From Platycnemis pennipes (Eukaryota; Arthropoda; Insecta; Odonata; Platycnemididae): a stretch of 64,000 nucleotides of DNA. The notes under the pieces were generated by a model. The model was given only the letters and a program-made list of their open reading frames with translations. It was not told the origin of the DNA and did no database searches. Made by a program: the position numbers and the translations under genes. Positions 25,401-39,700 of the stretch are shown in pieces (position 1 is the stretch's first letter; each line of letters starts with the position of its first letter). The stretch is taken from contig OW121847.1 in the NCBI GenBank assembly GCA_933228895.1, positions 124,972,350 through 125,036,349 on the forward strand, read 5' to 3'.

Positions 25401-28400
25401 GTGCGGTATTTGCTCTCCTTCCTTAGACGGTATGCACTCCGTACCACCTATGACATCTTCTCTGTCAAACCGAACAGATTTTTCCGAATATACCTTTTCC
25501 TCGTAAGATGAATCTTTAATTTGTATTCCCTTCATTTTTATATCTTCTAAATTACTGTTTTCTTCGGGAACAATACTTTCTGTCCGTTTATTATTTAGTT
25601 CTTCCTCCGGTATTATCTCCTCTCTCCTGTTTTCTTTTGTTTTATCAATTACTTCCGGAATCTGTTCTTCCCTCTTGAATATAATTCCATCATCATTGTC
25701 TCCTTTCACATTGACTTCTTCCTCATTCAACACTGGATACTCCTTTGATGATTCCTTAGCTGTATGATCTCCTTCCTCTATATATCTGATAGGTGTGTTA
25801 CCGATTTCATTCTTAGTTTCTTCCTTGAAGATCGATTCCTCCGTTTCATTTTCCATTTTTTCTTTCGCTTTGATCTCTTCCTTTGCATAAGCGTTTTCCA
25901 ATTTTGTGATTCCTATATCTTTAATATCACTACCTTCCTCGATTTTATTTTCTTCTGCATTTATTGTTAATTCACCTATCTCCCGGGCTTCTTTTTTTCG
26001 AATTACCTTTTCTCCATTCACTGAGCCGTCAATACATTTTTCAATACGACCTTCTGGAGCCAATGGTTCACCTTCTCTTTCGCTTTGCGCATTTTCTTTC
26101 AGTAAGTTATCTTCTTTTATGTGGATTTGATCTGATTTTCGGTCTTTTTTCTCCATGGGTGGAAAAATTGTAGCAGCATTAGCGACCTCCGTCATTTCCA
26201 TGTCCTCTACGGAAACAGATGTTACTGGAGCCTTTTCATCCAGAAACTCATCTCCCATTTCTTTCCCTTCGGTATTTTCTTTAGAGTCTATCGTATCATC
26301 TCCTGGATTTGTCTTTCCTGAATCAATTATATCACTCTTTCTTTTATGTGCTTCTTCCTTGCAAACGTCAACAACCTCATGTTCCTCATTTACTTCAGAA
26401 CATTTGCTAAGTACAACCAGGGTTTGGTCTTCCTTCAGTATTCGTTGATTTCCTTCCGTAAGGCATTGAATGCTTAATTCTTCATCCTTACCATGAAGAG
26501 TAACACTAATCATTGTGAATTCATTTGGCTTAACCTGATCAAATTCACTGCCGTTGTCCTTTTCCGCCTCCAAATCGCTTACTGTCTCCTTATTTATGCC
26601 TATCCTCTCTTTTCTCTCCTTTACCTCAGTTGACTTTTCCTCAAATAGCTCAGAATCTACCAGCATATTTTTACCTTTAATATCCTTTGGTTCACAGGTC
26701 GATAATGTTTGACTATTTTCCATGTTTTCTTTTGATTTTATTTCGCCTTTGAGAATTGGTTCAGCAAGGGTTTCTTCACTTGAGATTTCGTGCTCTTCCT
26801 TCATCAGGACGAATTCATTTCCAGCTTCTTTTTCACAATGCATGTTATCTCTCACAGCAGAACTGTAACTTGTATTTTCGAATTCTAATTCTCGATGAAC
26901 TTCATCTGTCTCTAACATTTTCCCCTGGTCCTCTTTGAAAAATTCATCAGTTGTATATTGCCCCACTTTAGCTTCAACTTCGTTTTTCTCCTGGCAATGT
27001 TGCTCGCATGCACTTAATGTTTCCTGTTCTATTTCCATTCCCTCGTCTTTGACGCCCAATATTTTGGGAGATTTACCTACCTCATCACTTACTATTTTTG
27101 CAACAATTATCTCATCTACCTTACGACTACTTTCTTTTTTTGCTTCCACGTCATTCCTTAAAAGTAACTTTCCATTACTACCTTCTTTTCCAATATATTT
27201 CTTACTGTCTGTTTCCACTATATCCTCTTCTTCATCTCCTTCCCCCTCACCCTTCACATCATTCGCAATGAGTACGTCACGTTCTTTAACTCCATTTCGT
27301 TTTTCCCTTTCGCTTATTTCACTTCGCTCGTCTCCTCCAACTATTCCCTCCTCTTTCGCGATTCTGTTAAATTGTTCCTCATTTTTATCTTTACTCTCGC
27401 CCAATACAGATACATTGCTAAAATCGCTTCCCAACTCCTCTTTTATCGGGCTTTTTTCAGACTCGGGAATATCATCTTGACAATCGAGTTGCAAATTAAA
27501 TTTTACTTCATTCGACTCCAAGTCTTCATCTTCGTTTCCTACCACAGTTTCCTCAACAGAATATGCATCTTCCATTATCTCTGCCACCTGATAATTATTG
27601 CTTACCGAAACACCTTTTTCTATGTTTTCAGTTTCAGCTAGAATATTGTCGTCAGCGAAGTCGACTAATTTGCTTTCCTTTACACTCTCACACATTGTTT
27701 CTATTTCTTTACCATCCCTTTCCAATTCTTCATCTCTGAGTTTATCTTCTTCATTGCCTGGCATCCCGATTACATTCCCCTCATTTACATAACCACCTCC
27801 TTCAACAATCGTACTCTCTAACTTATTCGCGGCCTCTTCTTTTCCTGATAAAATTTTCACTCTATTTTCTATTTCAGTATGTTCCTGCCCTGTTTGTTCT
27901 CCAATCTCTTCTTTTACCTCCTCACTTACCTTCGCCTTATCTTGCTCCCTTAGGATCACAGTTTCTTCTTCCTTGCTCTCCTTCAGTGTTTCTTCTCTTG
28001 GGTTCTCCGGTACACTTGCATTTTCTCTGTTCCCCCGACTGCTATCTGCTCTCTCCGTCGTATCCTGATCCTCTATCCTCTCTCCTTCTAAAGCACTCAT
28101 GTTCTCCCCTATCCTTTCTAATTCACCATCATTCTTACTGTTTTCGCTGATACCGTCAGAGATTGCAGATTCTGTTTTATCACATTCTCCCTCATTATAT
28201 TCTGTTTCCTTCTTTTCATCTACTGATCTTATTTCAGGAGGTTCTTGATCTTCCATTTGTCTTTTCTCATTCTCTCCTTCCTTTTTAACGTCATCTTTCT
28301 CTCCGGCTATTTCATCGACTACTTCGTTTTCATTCGACCCTCCTTTTTGTTCCTTATTTGCTGTCTCTTCTAGCGCATTCTTTTTTCTTACCCTGCGTTT

Positions 28401-31346
28401 CTTCTTTTGAATCCTTGGCCCTAATACTTCTCCCTCCAGTGCTTCTTTCATTTCGACTTCCTCATCGATATCCTCATCATCATTCTCATCTTCCCCTTTT
28501 TCTTCCTCCTCTCCCTCCTTAATAACCTCCGTTTCTTCTCCCTCTGGCCCATTTTCTGTTATCGTCCGCGGACATCCTGATCCCAAGGACGCACCACTAC
28601 CCTCAACGTCCGATCTCTTGGATGCTATCCCTTCCGGGTACCCCGGAGATTGCTCTGATCTGGGGTCGTGAGTGGGTGGGGAAGGGGGAGGCGAGGGCTG
28701 GTGCTGCGGTGGGGACGGCGGGCGCTCATTAATCTCCACTGCTCCAGATGCCTCTGCTGAGTCCGGCGCCACGGACTCCGCCCCCTTCCCTTGTTCGCTT
28801 TCCTCAGCATCCTCCTCCCCCGTGGCCTCTCCGCCGCACGCCACGACCCCTCTGCCTCCTCCTCCCTCGCTCCCCTCGCCCTCTTCTCCTTCAGGCTCTT
28901 GGTCAGGAGGTGGTTCCCCTTTTGATGACGCGTCCCGGAGTTCTTTGTCATCCTCCCCCACGCCCTTCTCCTTCCCTTGGGTCTCTCTCGTACCGATGTC
29001 CAATAAAGGCTCTTCCCACGACTCCTCTTCCCTCTCTGGCTCTCTTCCCTCTTCAGCCAGCGCGACCGCCATCGCAAGGATAATATTTTCCCCCCCAACG
29101 CCTCTTCCTTTCCCATCTTCTTTCCCGGCGTGGCACCTGTGATGATCTTTGAAGCCCTCCTCTCCCCTAGCCGCACTCGCGGTATTTATTTCTTTCGCAG
29201 GATCATTTTTCTCGCCGCCTTCACCGGTCCATTTCGAGCCCCTGTCACTGTAATTAATTTGCTCTTTGTCGTTAGATGCGATAGATTTATTAAGTTCCTT
29301 ACCGCTGACAGTTGTTGGGCCGCCATCCGTTTCTCGAGCTGATGTTCTCCGCTCCAATGTCCCCTCGGAATCTTCCCTATTTTTCCTCCGATTCCCAAGA
29401 CTGGGTGGCCTTATCTTGGGCAGCGAATGGCGAGCCGTTCCCGACGCCGGTCCTCCTTCCTCCTGGAATTCCTCCTCTGCCTCGCCCCCGTCCTCCGATT
29501 TCCTCCTTGCCGACCCCTCGTCTTCCACCAGGTCATCACCCGCGTAAGCACCAGTCAGAGCCTCTGGCGTCATGTCCCTGACGACCACGCCCCGGTAGCT
29601 GCCCCCTTTGTGAATGAGCCTCCCTCCCACCGTCGTGCCCCCACCTTCTCGTTCCTTTCGCGCCCATGAGTGGAATTGTCGCCGACTGTCCTTCCAGGCA
29701 GACACCTCATTGAGTCCTCCGGTGTCGCTTGGCTCCCGTTGAAGTCTCTGAGCGAGTGACTTGGTGGATGGCGGCGGCGTTGTTTCAGGAGCCTGAAGCA
29801 AGCATTGCTGAGCTGCTGGTGGCTGCTTAGAGACCTGGGATGGGGCTACATTAGTTGCATCCTCCGGTTCGCTCTCTTCCATGATCGTGGGGTGGACCCT
29901 TTTCCCCTCCAAAATGTCCCCCGCGGTGTTCAATATCTCCAGGCTTTCTTGCCGGGGACTGTGTTTGAGTAGTATGTCACACAGCCAGAGGATTCGACGG
30001 CAGTGCTCACGAAAGTTGATCGAATCTATGCTTTCCTTTCCGTTGTAACTGGCAGCGTCGGATACCATGAGCACTTTATCAGGTTCACGTCCCTTGCCTT
30101 TTTTCCTTCTCCCTTTCCAGCTGTGATCACCGGATACAGCATCCATTTCGAGACCTGATTTGGATACCCCGTACGTTGTCTCCGATTCCCCGTTTTCAAC
30201 CTGAGACCTTCGACCTGGATAAGTGCCGTGTATGGGCTCATCGACTTCTAGGTGCTTCATTCGGCCCCACGAGGTGTACATGGTCGAATATCGCCTGCTA
30301 TGCGTAATTTCTCCAACCTCATCATCCGCACCCAGCAGCCCTCTGTATTTGTCTGATCTCCCCTCCCGCCTCATCTTTCGCCTCTTCGGTAACCTCTCCA
30401 GCTTGCCGTCTTCCGTGAGCAGCATCTTCTCCGTCACGAAGTCCACCACTCTGGACACGACCCTCCTCTTCCTCCCCGCGCACGACGCACCTGCAGGATT
30501 ATCTCCCTCCGATCTTGTCCCGGGGTCGCTTCCCCCGCTGTCAATCCTCCGGTGCCCCATGTCCAACCCCGACTCGTAAGACGTGGCTTTGGTTATGGCC
30601 TTGGGCGGTGGCAGGAGGCCCTCCACCGGCTCACTCCCGAACCTCCTGCGCGTTCCATTGTCGTCCGGGACTTCTGATGCCTCCTCCACGGTGATGGAAA
30701 AGGGAGACCCAGGAACGTGCGATCCCCCTCTCAGCAGCAGTATCAGCTCGTGCCGGCCGGGGGACTGGGGGACGTAGGACACCGTGACGGACGCCTCGGT
30801 CGTCTCGTAGGTGATCGGGATGCGGCCGTACCAGTTCTCGTTGAGGATGTCGAGGGACAGGCCGGTGGTGTAGGAGCTCGAACCCGGAGACGTGGACAGC
30901 AAGGTCGCGCCGAAATCTCCCTCTGGGCCTCTAATCTGCATGAGGATGGCCCCGGCCTCGTCTTCGAAGCTCGACTGCCTCTCCAGAGAGCTTCGGCTGC
31001 TGCTCCGCATGAGGCGGTGGACGTGCCGGTGAGGGTGGTTGGGGTTGAGGTAGATGTAGAAGGTGGATTTGCGTCCCTGGACGCCGAGGACGAGACCCAT
31101 GCCACGCGCCACGCACTCCAGGAGGCTCTCGCCCGGCGGAAGGGAGCTGTTGGCCACGGTGTCCAGGGAGAAGGCGTCCTCCTCCGCCACAGGGCCGGCG
31201 CTGCTGTTCTCGAGGGCGTCCTGGCGCCGCTGCCGCTCCACTTCCACCCTCGCCGACGCGGATTTGAGCGCCGAGAGGTAGCGCAGCATGCGACGCTCCA
31301 TGTGCACGGTGAGGTGCGGCAGGGAAAACTCATCGTCGGTGAAGGC
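13481..31346 (-). CDS. Giant 17.9-kb exon: end of CH domain, one filamin repeat, very long acidic disordered tail
   Basis: One open frame of 5,955 codons. The acceptor AG at 31347-31348 follows a pyrimidine tract (CGCTTCTTCCTCTCCCTTCAG read in two pieces); the donor AAAAG|GTGAGA lies at 13480, leaving phase 1. Residues 1 to about 35 (AFTDDEF, MLRYLSALK) complete the CH2 domain. A filamin (Ig-like) repeat follows at about 30684-31127: it starts near ECVARGMGLVLGVQGRKSTF and ends GSHVPGSPFSITV, the family's typical last strand, but a His/Arg/Ser-rich insert interrupts it. A short helical, Cys/Trp-containing segment (REHCRRILWLCDILLKHS) lies near 29945-30030. The rest is Glu/Lys/Ser-rich, with poly-Glu near 23640, an imperfect tandem repeat near 25105-25440 and repeated short motifs near the 3' end. 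It probably acts as an actin-linked scaffold or extended linker; the tail's function is unknown. The frame also reads on past the donor to a stop at 13404, which would be used only if the intron were retained. Confidence 0.9.
25105..25440 (-). repeat. Imperfect in-frame tandem repeats within the giant exon
   Basis: Three diverged protein units follow each other: a core such as HHVIEDSHGEEK, then a Glu/Lys stretch, then VTEEVLK or MTEEILK. The period is about 120 bases where complete; the third unit is shortened. The base pattern repeats too (TCTTCGATGACGTGATG, TCTTCGATAAAGTGCGG). The repeats lie within the acidic tail and suggest growth of the tail by local duplication. Confidence 0.65.
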
Positions 31347-31639
31347 CTGAAGGGAGAGGAAGAAGCGGGCGGATCAAATTATCTGGAGGCAAACAAATTA
31401 TTTAGGTGAAAATAATTCTGCTAGCGACTAGTTTTCACCTAAAGGCCATTGTACACGATCCTTGTTCTTACCATTTCGAATGTGCACGGAGGTATGTGCA
31501 GTTAAAAAAAGTTAGAGCTATATGTATATTTAAGTAAAGCATAATGTATTATTATTTGATGGTAGCCTTAAACAGGTTCTCATTCAAGGCCACCTAAAAT
31601 TACTCTTCATTTGCTATTGAAATGTAATTTGTGTATGGG

Positions 31640-31675
31640 GTAATAAACTTATTATTATTAAAATTATTATTATAT
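31640..31675 (+). repeat. ATT/TTA simple repeat
   Basis: AATAAACTTATTATTATTAAAATTATTATTAT. It could be the tail of a LINE 3' fragment, but no body was recognised. Confidence 0.5.
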
Positions 31676-33816
31676 GTGCAATATTGGATCGTGTTAGGCA
31701 ATGGATTGCACGCATTACGCCCGAAATGCATACATGTCAAGAAAATAGCCTCTGTCCTTGTTACTCATACAATTTGACGCAGCAATTAATTACTTCGTGC
31801 AAAGAGGCCTTCTGAGCCTTTCGTTGAGTCGCCTTGACACCTAAGTCTGTTTGCTAGACGAATTTCTAATTTGAAGCCATTGCATATATTATGAACAGTT
31901 GAAAGATCATTTGGTTCCTGAAACAAAATTTTATGTGTTGCTATATGTACATGCTATAGATGGAAGTTGGGAATGTATAAGGAAAAGCATTTTTACACGG
32001 CTATAGATCAAAGTTTAACTTGAAATGAAACGTAAGTCAAGAAACGACAAATTTACGAATGAACTAAAGCTGTAATAATTAAATAATTATATATTGAGTC
32101 GTGCACTTTTAACCTGAGTTCAATTAGTTATAATTAATTATTGATTACTTCAATGAGATACATTAATTATACCGGTAATTTATATTCAGAAAGGTTTTAA
32201 TGCATATCCATGGTAAAAGCTGAACTTGAGAATTAATATGATTTTAAACTTGCATTATAAATCATATCGTCGCAATTTGACGCGCAATGAAGGAATGAAA
32301 AGAAAGATACTTTCCCAAAATGGATTTAGAATCGTTAAGAAACAATTATGCTTCCTAGCACCCGGAGGAGAGGGCAGCAGCTCTTCTACACATGGGTGAA
32401 ATTGGAGACCACAGAGGTCGGTACAGTGACTACATTTCATTACTGGCGTGGTAACATTTACTTTAACGGCTGTAGTACTGCGATGTGGAGGGCAAGGGGA
32501 AACCACCACATTATTATCCCGAGGAGTCGCAGCTTCTCCACTCCTTTCTTTCTTATCATGATGTGATGGAACCCTCTCGAGTAAAATATTCCGGAGGTAA
32601 AATAGTCCCCCATTCGGATCTCCGGGCGGGGACTACCCGAGAGAGTACATCAGTGTGATAGTCATGATGAAGGAACATGGATGATGACCCTTGCGGGGCA
32701 GCTTTTAATTAATTTTTGAAACGTCATTTATTTAAAAAAATATGAATTTTTAAAGGTTTTATTCAATTCCATATTTGACTGCTGGAAATGGCAGTGTCAA
32801 TATTTTTGAAATTCCCAAATAATCCAAATATTTTAAGAATTCATAATGCTTAAAGTGGGGATTTGATTAATATTAAATACTGATGCTAACTTTCATGAAC
32901 TTTATTTTTGGTTTATACAAATTGTATTAATTGTATTAAATGGTATTATGTTGTTTTAGTCGTAAACGTATGAATAGCTATTCTATATAGCTTCTTAAGG
33001 ATATTAAAAAATATTGAGCTAAGGATTAAGCATTGTATTCCTTACCGTAATATTGGCCTTTGAATTTAATTTCATTATTTATTCATTCGCTCCATATTCG
33101 CTCCATCTAAAATTCATTGTGAATGCCAAATTGCAAAATATATTTGATTATATTTGATCCCGGAGCAACAAATCCTTTCAGAGGCAGTTGAATTGAATGG
33201 ACAAATATGAAGAAGTTCTTCAATTTAGATCAACAGCTTGTCATATCGAGTGAAATTCATTAGCTTCAGCGATGAAAATTGCTCTGGGACGCAATTTCAT
33301 GAAATGAAATTCCTCTGAGCCAATTTTTCATCTCTCTCACAAGGAAAATGTGATCGTATGTGCTACATATCTTGAAGGCTGGGGTTGGTGCTTGCCGTGA
33401 AAAAAAAGTTCAACAAGGAATTTCTTCATCGCAGTGTCTGAAAATGAAAAGCTTGGAAGCCTATACATTTGCCGATGAGCTTTATCCTGACCTTGCTAAC
33501 CACTTTGGCATCAATTCCAAATAAATTCCAGAGTAGATCCGAAATATCTCGTGAATTATTCGGCGTCTTCAGATCTCGTTAGATGTCGTGCGTTCGCGGA
33601 TGCATTTTCTTTCCTCACACTGCAGATTCATGTTTATTAAGAATAGATTACCCTGCTGAGTGCAGAGGTCGGCAGTTTTATGGTTTCCCGCGAGAGAGAC
33701 CAGAGCAGCTCAGGGGAGCAGGCGTTGTGTCAAAAGGAGAAACGAGCGGAACGATGGGGGTGCGGTGGAAAACATTTCCGATGCGCGGGCGGTAAAAGTT
33801 TGTCTTTGAAGGGGTT

Positions 33817-33833
33817 GTCTCTCTCTCTCTCTC
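33817..33833. repeat. CT microsatellite
   Basis: A short run of CT dinucleotides just before CAACCCGTGACCC, at the start of a GC-richer stretch (33680-34340). Confidence 0.7.
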
Positions 33834-36544
33834 AACCCGTGACCCAAATCTCTCCCCATCTATGGTATGTACAGTGCATGTACGTATGTACATACATACA
33901 TTCCGCTTCGCTGAACTTCCAACCCTTCCCCGTTTCCCAGACTCCCGCCCTCTCCCTCCTCTTTCCTCACCCTCCTTCTCCTCGCTCTCCCCTTTCCTCC
34001 ACCCTTCGAGTTAAAGAAGGGCGGCGGTAAGGGTTCGAATGATCGAGGGTGGCGAGGGGTTCGGGAGTGGGGGAGGAGGGGGCAGGGAAGGCGGCGCGAA
34101 AGAGAAGAGTGGTTTGAGAGGTATCCGAGAATTGAGTGTTGACGACCATCTTGGCGTGGCGTTTCATCTTCCGTTTTCCCTCCTCTTCCTCCGCGTGAGA
34201 GGAATTTATGCTCGTGTTTCTCGCGGAAGGGGTGGAGGTGATAGTATTTATTTTTCCCTTTCGCTCCGTGGTTCCGACGATGACGCCGAAAAGAAGATGC
34301 ATCTCGCGCTCGGGCGATGCGGAGGAGTGAATGACGGCTGAAAACTTCCGAGCGAGTGGCGGACCTTTTCACGTGCGTGAAATTAGTTTGAGTCCTCAAA
34401 CAGCTTCCGCTTAAGCGCATTCCACTAAGCATTTTGATTCACTCCATTTCAACTCTTCACGCTCCAGTTTCGAAAGCTGGAATATCTGTCCTAGAAATTG
34501 CAATTGGTATACTCGCAATTTGGAAACATCTGGTGCGGCATTAAGCATCAAGAGAAACGCAGGGGCAAGACGATAGGATGTTAAAGAAACCTAACAAACC
34601 TTTAGTATTCACATATTTAAGAAGGAAAAAAATTGAGCGACTTATATCTACATGACCTTTTATATATTTTAACCTATATTTTTTAAGGTTTCGCTTTATC
34701 CCAGCTGTACAAGACTTTCACTCTTTCGGCGAGCTCATTTGAAATTCAAATATGAGCTTTCATGGGTTAAAATATGTATATCCCACGTTTTTACTTAGCA
34801 GAAAACCCTTCGTAAAGATGGAAGCATTTATAATGAAGTGTTTAATATTTCCTTCATCGCGGTTTTGGGGAACGGCTTCTTTTTACCATATACACACTAT
34901 GAATTGGAAAGAGTGATACCTATTTTCTGACTGAGAAAGGCTTCTTTAAATTATAACAATGGAAACATCATACATGGAGTAGCATTATGCAAGGGCTTAT
35001 TATTTACCTAGGGTAGACACACAACTGGTGAACCATGGAATCATCACAAGGAAAGAAATGAAATCATAGCTCGTTATCGCACGCCTATTCTATGGCTGCG
35101 TATTCTTTGCCTACATATGGCAAAATATGACTGCGTGACCACTTGGTGGACTTTATGTAACTAGGGTATTAGTTACCGTTCAAAAAGTATTATGGAAACA
35201 GTTATTTTAAAATGCGATGAAAACACCCAACTTGAGTATGCATGCGGGAAATGTGTATGTAGTTTCCTTCAAAAGTCACGAGCAATGAACACTCCCGTTA
35301 AGAGTAGAATTTTCTAGGAATTACTGAGGGGAACAGAAATTTGCAAAAAAATACGCTATTGTTTCCTGAGGTCGCGGCAATTTACGAGAAAAAAGCAGCA
35401 CGCTTCCGCGGGACTCTCGCCCTAGCTGCACCGTCGGAAACGGTAATGAAGTGCCCTTATTTTTTCGAATTTAGGGATATGTGAGCACATTATTGTGGGT
35501 AGGCTTCTAACAGCGCATAAAATGAATGAACTTATATGCGTAGCTGGCGTGAATGATGGCTCCCATGGAGTGTAGCCCTGAATAAGCTGCCCCTAACCCG
35601 CAAAAGAAAGGCAATTTATCCATTTCCCACGCCGTGTTCATAAATTTGTGGCCTCACTCCTCCTCTCCATTACCTCCTCCTTTACCATAAAATCCGCCAT
35701 ATCTCCTCTCCCCGCCATAAAAATTTCGGCACCTTTGCTCCTCCAGATCCTTCATATATATATATTATTTTTTTCCATTTTCAATCCCTAAGGAGCCCGG
35801 CATCCTCAAACTGTCTCTTAATAAAGCGGCTTTTAAAACATCCTCATCCCATTTTTCTCCTCCGCGTCGCATTTTTAAGGAGAATGGTCGTTTCAATCCG
35901 CTATCGCAGGAATTGGCCTCGGGATAGAGTTTATTAGGCATGGCTCTTTGAAAAAAAACACTCGAGAAATTTCATTCATGTATTCTGCCGTATATCCCAT
36001 TTTTTAAAACACTTTTTACGCCTTCACTTGAGTGAAAACACTGCGGCGCGGACGCCTGATTTGTTAGCTCAATCCATCACTGCAGAGTTACTAGGTGGCA
36101 GAGGCGATATGCAAAGAGAATCTAGCATCTCATAATTTCACAGGTATTATTGATTCATTGTCAAAAGATGTTAAAGTTAACTATGAATTTTCAGCAGCTC
36201 CAACGGCTAAGGTTATCTCAAAATATAGGTTTTGCGGTCAAACCCAAGGCCAGCATATTCCTGACATGACAACCTCGCGTAAAAAAAACTTGGATAATTC
36301 CTTGAACTTGGAAAACTTGAATGTTGGAAGAGTTTGAAGCTGCGGGAAAATACTTGGATGGGAAAGCTGTCAGCGGATTGTGAACATGCCGCTGAAAGAA
36401 ACAACTCATTTCATGGGCTTCCACTTTCATTCCAACTAAATTAATTACTTTTTTATGGGAGTTCATGTTAAACTCTCATCCATTATTTAACTCCACTCAT
36501 TCAGTGATTCAACCCGAAGGTTGATCTTTGATAGGTGAGAGTAG

Positions 36545-36773
36545 AGCTCACCCCGTTCTAATCCAATGGCGTGTGAAATTCACACATTCAGGGTAGGGGG
36601 GCCAGTTCCTTTCCCTGGGCCACCTGCGATTTCCTACGAAGTTCTGACACGCAGAAAATCGAATCGCGAGGATTTTAGATGGGGGTGTCCAGAAAGGCTC
36701 TTGCCCGGGATTTGAACTCGGGACCCTCACGTCAGTAGCTCAGTGATCTACCCACGAGGCCACCACGACCCCC
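36545..36773 (-). mobile_element. tRNA-derived SINE
   Basis: On the minus strand the head has an A box TGGCCTCGTGGG (36751-36762) and a B box GAGTTCAAATCCC (36707-36719), spaced as in a tRNA promoter. A non-tRNA body runs down to about 36545. The T-arm pairs 4 of 5 positions, so it is a SINE head and not a working tRNA gene. Confidence 0.72.
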
Positions 36774-39700
36774 TAAGTCCATTTTAGTTGATTGCTACAC
36801 GTCAGATTCACGATACAGAGACTAGCAATTATTTGCAGCTACATTTATTGCTAATTGCGTCTTCCCGCTCCAGTGTACGCACTGACTAATCGTAAAATCC
36901 TTTTAAACTAAATTTCCACTCATGGAATCTTCGAGTCTCAAGGTGTAGACAAGTTATCTACCCAGACCTTGAGACATGATGACTCGGGCTATTCCCTTTC
37001 CCGTAGTGCTCACTTACGCTCTTTGATTCAGTTACTTCCTCAACTCAGTTAACTAATCTAATCTTCAACATCCATAATCATCAATATGTACTGGAGATAA
37101 GTTCTCTAATTTGGGAGAGATTTACATTCAATCCACAACATCACATAAACCACTTCATACGGAGAAGTTTTGTTTCAATTTTCCATTTCGTTAGAAACTA
37201 GAAAAAAGGTGAGGAATACACATCGATAATATCCTGAAAAAAGTTTTTAAACAAATATGTTTCTGAACAAAAACTCTTGTGATCTTGACAAAAATATTGA
37301 ACTCCATACAATTGTCTGACGTAAATGTCTGATTATCAAAGTGTTATATTTTCTACCTAGATTCAATCATGGTACTCTAGTATAACCATATATACATTTT
37401 GGAGCTGTATAGTGCGCAGCAAAGAGCATCTTGTGTTGTAAAAAGATGCTATCATAGGTTTAGTAGAGCGTGAAAATTGCCGGAAGAATTGCATTGAGAT
37501 CTCCATCCGATCGTAAGTTGAAATATTTTACAAAATATTAATTATAACACGTTAACTGACGAAAAATAACGCTAGTAAATAGTAATAACTAATTTTAATG
37601 CATAAAAGGACTTTTAGCAAGAAGATATGGAGATTTTGGGCAGAATAACCATTAAAATCTAATTTCCACGGTTTTTAATTTTTGTTTAAGATTTGCTGAA
37701 CCGATATCATCAATGAATAAAGGCCAAGTTAGGTATGTTTTACTGAAGTTGACTGAATATGAATTAATATGATTGCAGAACCAGATAGTCTGCACCGAAC
37801 TACCTCAGTCCAGATTAATTCCTATATATCTGCACATATATTTCTAGTTAGAGTCAGTAAAATGAACGGTTTTACTTTCGAGGATACCAGTCTGTTGACC
37901 ATTGAGCTGGGCTCGATAAATCGCCTCACCGTGCTGCGATTCTTAGAGATTTATTTTGTTTAAAATCTCATGAAACTTCCAGTGAATGTGGCAAACGTCA
38001 ATGGCATATTTTTAATGCTTTTTGATGATTTATAATTATTTCTGTTTTACTAGTAGCCAACTGCCTTTAAATTCTGAAAAGGGGAAAGGTACAATTAATT
38101 TATCCTTTCCTCTTAAAAATAGCTAAATGAGAACGGCTTCACAATTACCACCATCTATGGAGGTTCACCTTTAAACTTCTTCCAATAGGCTGAAAGAAGT
38201 ATTAAAAATTATAAGGCTTCTTTTTATTGATATACTTTCGCTCTGTTCATTGAAACACAATGCCGTTAACATACAACAGATTTGAAATGGGAACAACATG
38301 AAATGATTTTCTAACATGGGATGTCATCGTTTTCACGGATAGTGTGATAGGAGCTGTTCGAATGAATAAAGATGCGAAACTGAAGCCCAAAAAATTCTCG
38401 TCTTGGCGTAACTCCATAGGTTCTCGTCTAGGCGTATGCCAACAGCAACTACAATTTTAAGCTCTAATCATGCTATGAGGAAATCATTCTCCTTCACGCC
38501 GAAGGGCAATCATCGTTCTAATCGCATTACATGGTACGCGAAGCACGCTAAAGCTCGAATCGGAAATGAATGAAGCGCTTTAACGCGCTCGGAACAGGAA
38601 CGGAATGCCACACGTCGTTTCATTCCCTGCGGCGTGCTTGAGAAGTCAATGTCCCCAGCATCCTCCCGTACGTTAGCCCTCAGGCACCTATCACGATGGG
38701 TCCACGGCTCTTAGACAGAGCATAAAATTACGTGCGCAGTAGGTAACACTAGTGTCACCTAGTGCCGAGCTGCTAGTGTCGCCCAGTAAGTGGAAAAATT
38801 TTATTTGGCTTGTGAGGAGTGGGGCGATATTATGGGCAACTGAAAGAATAGAGTAAATCTTGTGTCACGTAGTGAAAATCACTTAAAATATATGCTCTGC
38901 CCTCAGATACCGGGTATCATGTCTCCCCTGCGGAAGCACTTACGTGCCCACTATTAACATTTCGCACAATACGCAAAGGGTGATCTCAATCCTTTTCTAG
39001 TTCATGAATTTAACTACCAAACCGGATTCATAATTCTTAACTAACCACGTACACAATCGCAATGACCTAGTTTATCAACCTACAAATGTGTTTTAAACTT
39101 TTATTACTTCAGTGGTACACGCTCACTTTATCTACTAATTACGCTCACGAAAGCTTTTTTCTTTTACTAGCAAATAGTTTCTATAGTAACAACACACCTC
39201 ATCCTCCTGTAAACACTTAACCAAGACCCACCAGACGTCAGTTAACAAACCATCCTGTCAAACTGCAGACCGCGGATTTGGACGCCACATGCCTTGCTTT
39301 GGGAATGAACTGAGGTTAAGCAATGCGATATTACTTCAGCGGTTGGAGAAGCTTAAGATTAAATTTTACTTAAACCAACATTCTTGTAAAAACTTGTAAA
39401 AATAATATTGTATTTAACCGTGTGCTAATTATATTAGATTCTCAAACTATTAGAATAATATAGATTCTTAAATTACCAAGCTCCATGTAAACTCTAATAC
39501 CTACTTGGAAGCCGTTTAGATTTTCACCAGATTAAACAGCTCAGAAAATATATGCAAATGCGGCATATATTTGTGGATACCCATTGACTTGTAGAATTAT
39601 GATTAATAGTCATAGCTGACATACAGAACACGATTAGATTGAAGAACTTGTGAACTGCTTTTGGCCTGCGTGTGTTTTTAAAATTTGTTGCAAGATCTGA

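Noticed and set aside
32255..32705. Minus-strand stretch with Cys/His codons (VMKCSHCTDLCG) and a moderately GC-rich body
   Set aside because: It may be a dispersed repeat, but no second copy is present in the window and no protein domain could be confirmed.
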